Assembly (NCBI GenBank): GCA_903892635.1 | Contig: CAITJH010000074.1 | Location: 1 to 36,048, forward strand | DNA from: an uncultured Actinomycetes bacterium | Lineage (GTDB): Bacteria; Actinomycetota; Actinomycetes; S36-B12; UBA5976 | Length of the DNA: 36,048 nucleotides | Direction of reading: 5' to 3' | Part shown: positions 34,510-36,048 of the stretch, piece after piece | Position numbering within the stretch: the first letter of the stretch is position 1 | How the letters are laid out: every line of letters starts with the position of its first letter | The notes under the pieces: generated by a model | What the model was told of the DNA's origin: nothing | Seen by the model: the letters and a program-made list of their open reading frames with translations, nothing else | Database searches by the model: none | Program-made: the position numbers and the translations under genes

Positions 34510-34877
34510 TACAAAACCTCCGGTGCAAGCGAGATGATCTTCATGTACTTCTTGTCACGAAGCTCGCGACCAACTGGACCGAAGATACGGGTTCCACGTG
34601 GTTCGCCGTCATTCTTAAGAATGACTGCTGCGTTTTCATCGAAGCGGATGTATGAACCGTCTGGACGACGACGTTCCTTCTTGGTGCGAACGATGACAGC
34701 CTTGACGACGTCACCCTTCTTTACGTTGCCACCTGGGATAGCGTCCTTAACGGTTGCGACGATGACATCGCCGATACCTGCATAGCGACGAGCCGAGCCA
34801 CCGAGCACGCGGATGCAAAGTAGTTCCTTTGCTCCGGTGTTATCGGCGACGCGTAGTCGCGACTCTTGCTGAATCAC
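34509..34877 (-). CDS. rplN: 50S ribosomal protein L14
   Basis: A 122-residue L14: [42 protein letters not shown] and the C-terminal ARIFGPV-type motif ([29 protein letters not shown]). Standard length and position after rpsQ. Confidence 0.98.
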   Translation of the reverse strand: MIQQESRLRVADNTGAKELLCIRVLGGSARRYAGIGDVIVATVKDAIPGGNVKKGDVVKAVIVRTKKERRRPDGSYIRFDENAAVILKNDGEPRGTRIFGPVGRELRDKKYMKIISLAPEVL

Positions 34878-34892
34878 TTCTGGTCCCTACCC

Positions 34893-35156
34893 TTACTTGG
34901 CCTTCTCGAGAATCTCGACCATGCGCCAGCGCTTGGTAGCGCTGAGTGGGCGAGTTTCCATCAACAGAACGCGGTCGCCAATGCCTGCGGCATTGCTCTC
35001 GTCGTGTGCCTTCAGCTTGCTTGTGCGACGCACAACCTTGCCGTAAAGCGGATGCTTGAAACGGTCTTCGACAGCAACAACGATGGTCTTTTCCATCTTG
35101 TTGCTCACTACTAGACCTTCACGAACCTTGCGGTCGCCACGAGTTTCTTCGCTCAT
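34893..35156 (-). CDS. rpsQ: 30S ribosomal protein S17
   Basis: An 87-residue OB-fold S17: [30 protein letters not shown] and [27 protein letters not shown] overlap with rpmC. Confidence 0.97.
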   Translation of the reverse strand: MSEETRGDRKVREGLVVSNKMEKTIVVAVEDRFKHPLYGKVVRRTSKLKAHDESNAAGIGDRVLLMETRPLSATKRWRMVEILEKAK

Positions 35157-35386
35157 GCCACACCCTCATTTCCTTCAACAGGCGTAATACCTAGTTCACG
35201 TTCACGCATGATCGTGTACAGGCGTGCGATTTCCTTGCGGACCTCGCGCAGACGGCCATGGCTCTCGAGCTGGCTTGTTGCTGCCTGGAAACGAAGGTTG
35301 AACAATTCTTGCTTTGCTTCGCGAAGCTTGCTGACCAATTCATCGGTAGCAAGTCCACGCAAATCTGCAGTGTTTGTGGAAGCCAT
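35153..35386 (-). CDS. rpmC: 50S ribosomal protein L29
   Basis: A 77-residue L29, a two-helix protein at the tunnel exit: [50 protein letters not shown]. Its ATG directly follows the rplP TAA; GAGGAG lies just upstream within rplP. Confidence 0.97.
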   Translation of the reverse strand: MASTNTADLRGLATDELVSKLREAKQELFNLRFQAATSQLESHGRLREVRKEIARLYTIMRERELGITPVEGNEGVA

Positions 35387-35800
35387 TTAGATCTCCTCTC
35401 GCGCGATGATGCGGCACTTCATCGGCAATTTGTGCATTGCACGAGTCAGCGCTTCATGCGCGACCTTTTCGTTAGGGAATGCGATTTCGAACATCACGCG
35501 ACCTGGCTTGATGTTTGCAACCCACCATTCAGGTGAACCCTTACCGGAACCCATTCGAGTTTCAGCAGGCTTCTTTGTCAGTGGACGGTCTGGATAAATA
35601 GTGATCCATACCTTTCCACCACGACGGATGTGACGAGTCATCGCGATACGCGCTGATTCGATCTGACGGTTAGTGACGTATGCAGGCTCTAGAGCTTGCA
35701 AGCCCCACTGACCGAATACAACTGCGTTTCCGCCCTTTGATGCGCCGTGACGATCTGGGTGGTGCTGCTTACGGTGCTTAACACGACGTGGAATTAACAT
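35387..35800 (-). CDS. rplP: 50S ribosomal protein L16
   Basis: A 137-residue L16 (A-site tRNA and peptidyl-transferase region) with [53 protein letters not shown] and [19 protein letters not shown]. Three bases separate it from rpsC. Confidence 0.98.
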   Translation of the reverse strand: MLIPRRVKHRKQHHPDRHGASKGGNAVVFGQWGLQALEPAYVTNRQIESARIAMTRHIRRGGKVWITIYPDRPLTKKPAETRMGSGKGSPEWWVANIKPGRVMFEIAFPNEKVAHEALTRAMHKLPMKCRIIAREEI

Positions 35801-35803
35801 GCT

Positions 35804-36048
35804 TTAGCCTTCCGTCACTTCTGCTGCAACTGGTGCTGCTTCGACTGCAACTGGAGCTTCTTGAGCTGCAGCCGCTGGACGAGGTGCACGTGGTGCGCGG
35901 GATGGCTTTGCAGCGCGAGCTGATGCTGCGGCTTGTTCACGCTCTGTGCGTGAACCCAAAGCTTCACCCTTGTAGATCCAAACCTTGACGCCAATGCGAC
36001 CGAAAGTGGTACGTGCTTCGTAGAAGCCGTAATCAATGTCAGCGCGCA
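35804..36048 (-). CDS. rpsC: 30S ribosomal protein S3, C-terminal 81 codons (partial)
   Basis: Only the 3' end is in the window; TAA is at 35804-35806. The visible part begins in the conserved C-terminal domain ([28 protein letters not shown]) and continues into a ~50-residue Ala/Pro/Arg and then Ala/Glu/Val-rich tail ending VAAEVTEG, as in actinobacterial S3. The main body lies beyond the window edge. Confidence 0.95.
   Translation of the reverse strand, partial: RADIDYGFYEARTTFGRIGVKVWIYKGEALGSRTEREQAAASARAAKPSRAPRAPRPAAAAQEAPVAVEAAPVAAEVTEG

Overview
This window comes from a compact actinobacterial chromosome. The evidence is the 180-kDa-type NAD-glutamate dehydrogenase, a DUF2505 protein, zinc-type S4 and S14, a short-lid adenylate kinase, long acidic or Ala/Glu-rich tails on L17, RpoA and S3, an acidic N-terminal extension on S9, and the conserved order secY-adk-map-infA-rpmJ-rpsM-rpsK-rpsD-rpoA-rplQ-truA. 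Base composition is moderate (about half G+C by eye). Genes are packed with ATGA, GTGA and TAATG junctions, and convergent genes twice share the bases TTAG as two stop codons. A small-genome aquatic actinomycete would fit, but no single gene here fixes the genus.

Layout. 1-2.6 kb: N-terminal part of NAD-glutamate dehydrogenase, minus strand. 2.8-4.5 kb: a coupled plus-strand pair, DUF2505 then a THUMP-like methyltransferase. 4.5-9.5 kb: minus-strand cluster acpS-alr-tsaE-tsaB-rimI-tsaD-mmuM, which covers ACP activation, D-alanine supply, tRNA t6A synthesis, S18 acetylation and methionine recycling. 9.7-10.4 kb: a divergent NlpC/P60-like secreted protein. 10.4-14.6 kb: minus-strand rplM-rpsI-glmM-glmS, linking ribosome and amino-sugar synthesis. 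14.9-18 kb: an ABM-family protein, a class C beta-lactamase-fold hydrolase and an ABC-F ATPase. 18-22.6 kb: truA, rplQ, rpoA, rpsD, rpsK, rpsM, rpmJ (37 aa, GTG start) and infA. 28-36 kb: map, adk, secY and the spc/S10-type ribosomal operon from rplO back to a partial rpsC.

The exceptional part is 22.6-28.0 kb. About 5.4 kb of visibly AT-richer, non-ribosomal DNA sits exactly between map and infA, which are normally adjacent in actinobacteria. It holds an XRE-type regulator with a long TPR-like helical region. Divergent from that regulator is a 42-codon ORF with a strong ribosome-binding site and a secretion-signal-like N terminus, followed by a probable lipoprotein. On the minus strand are a Sec-type secreted four-cysteine small protein, an ABC ATPase, a polytopic permease with a large C-terminal exported domain, and a small second membrane protein, the last three joined by stop/start overlaps. 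The arrangement resembles peptide-responsive (RRNPP-type) regulation of a secreted-peptide/ABC module. A repeated motif, TTTCTTAC(A/T), occurs both at the regulator start and in the promoter of the secreted-protein gene. I infer a candidate quorum-sensing or bacteriocin-like system; nothing in the sequence proves its function.

Two very strong RNA hairpins are also notable: a perfect 16-bp inverted repeat between rplO and secY, and a 17-bp hairpin that begins at the truA start codon. A perfect 8+8 palindrome covers the acpS promoter. No rRNA, tRNA, CRISPR array, transposase or integrase was seen.
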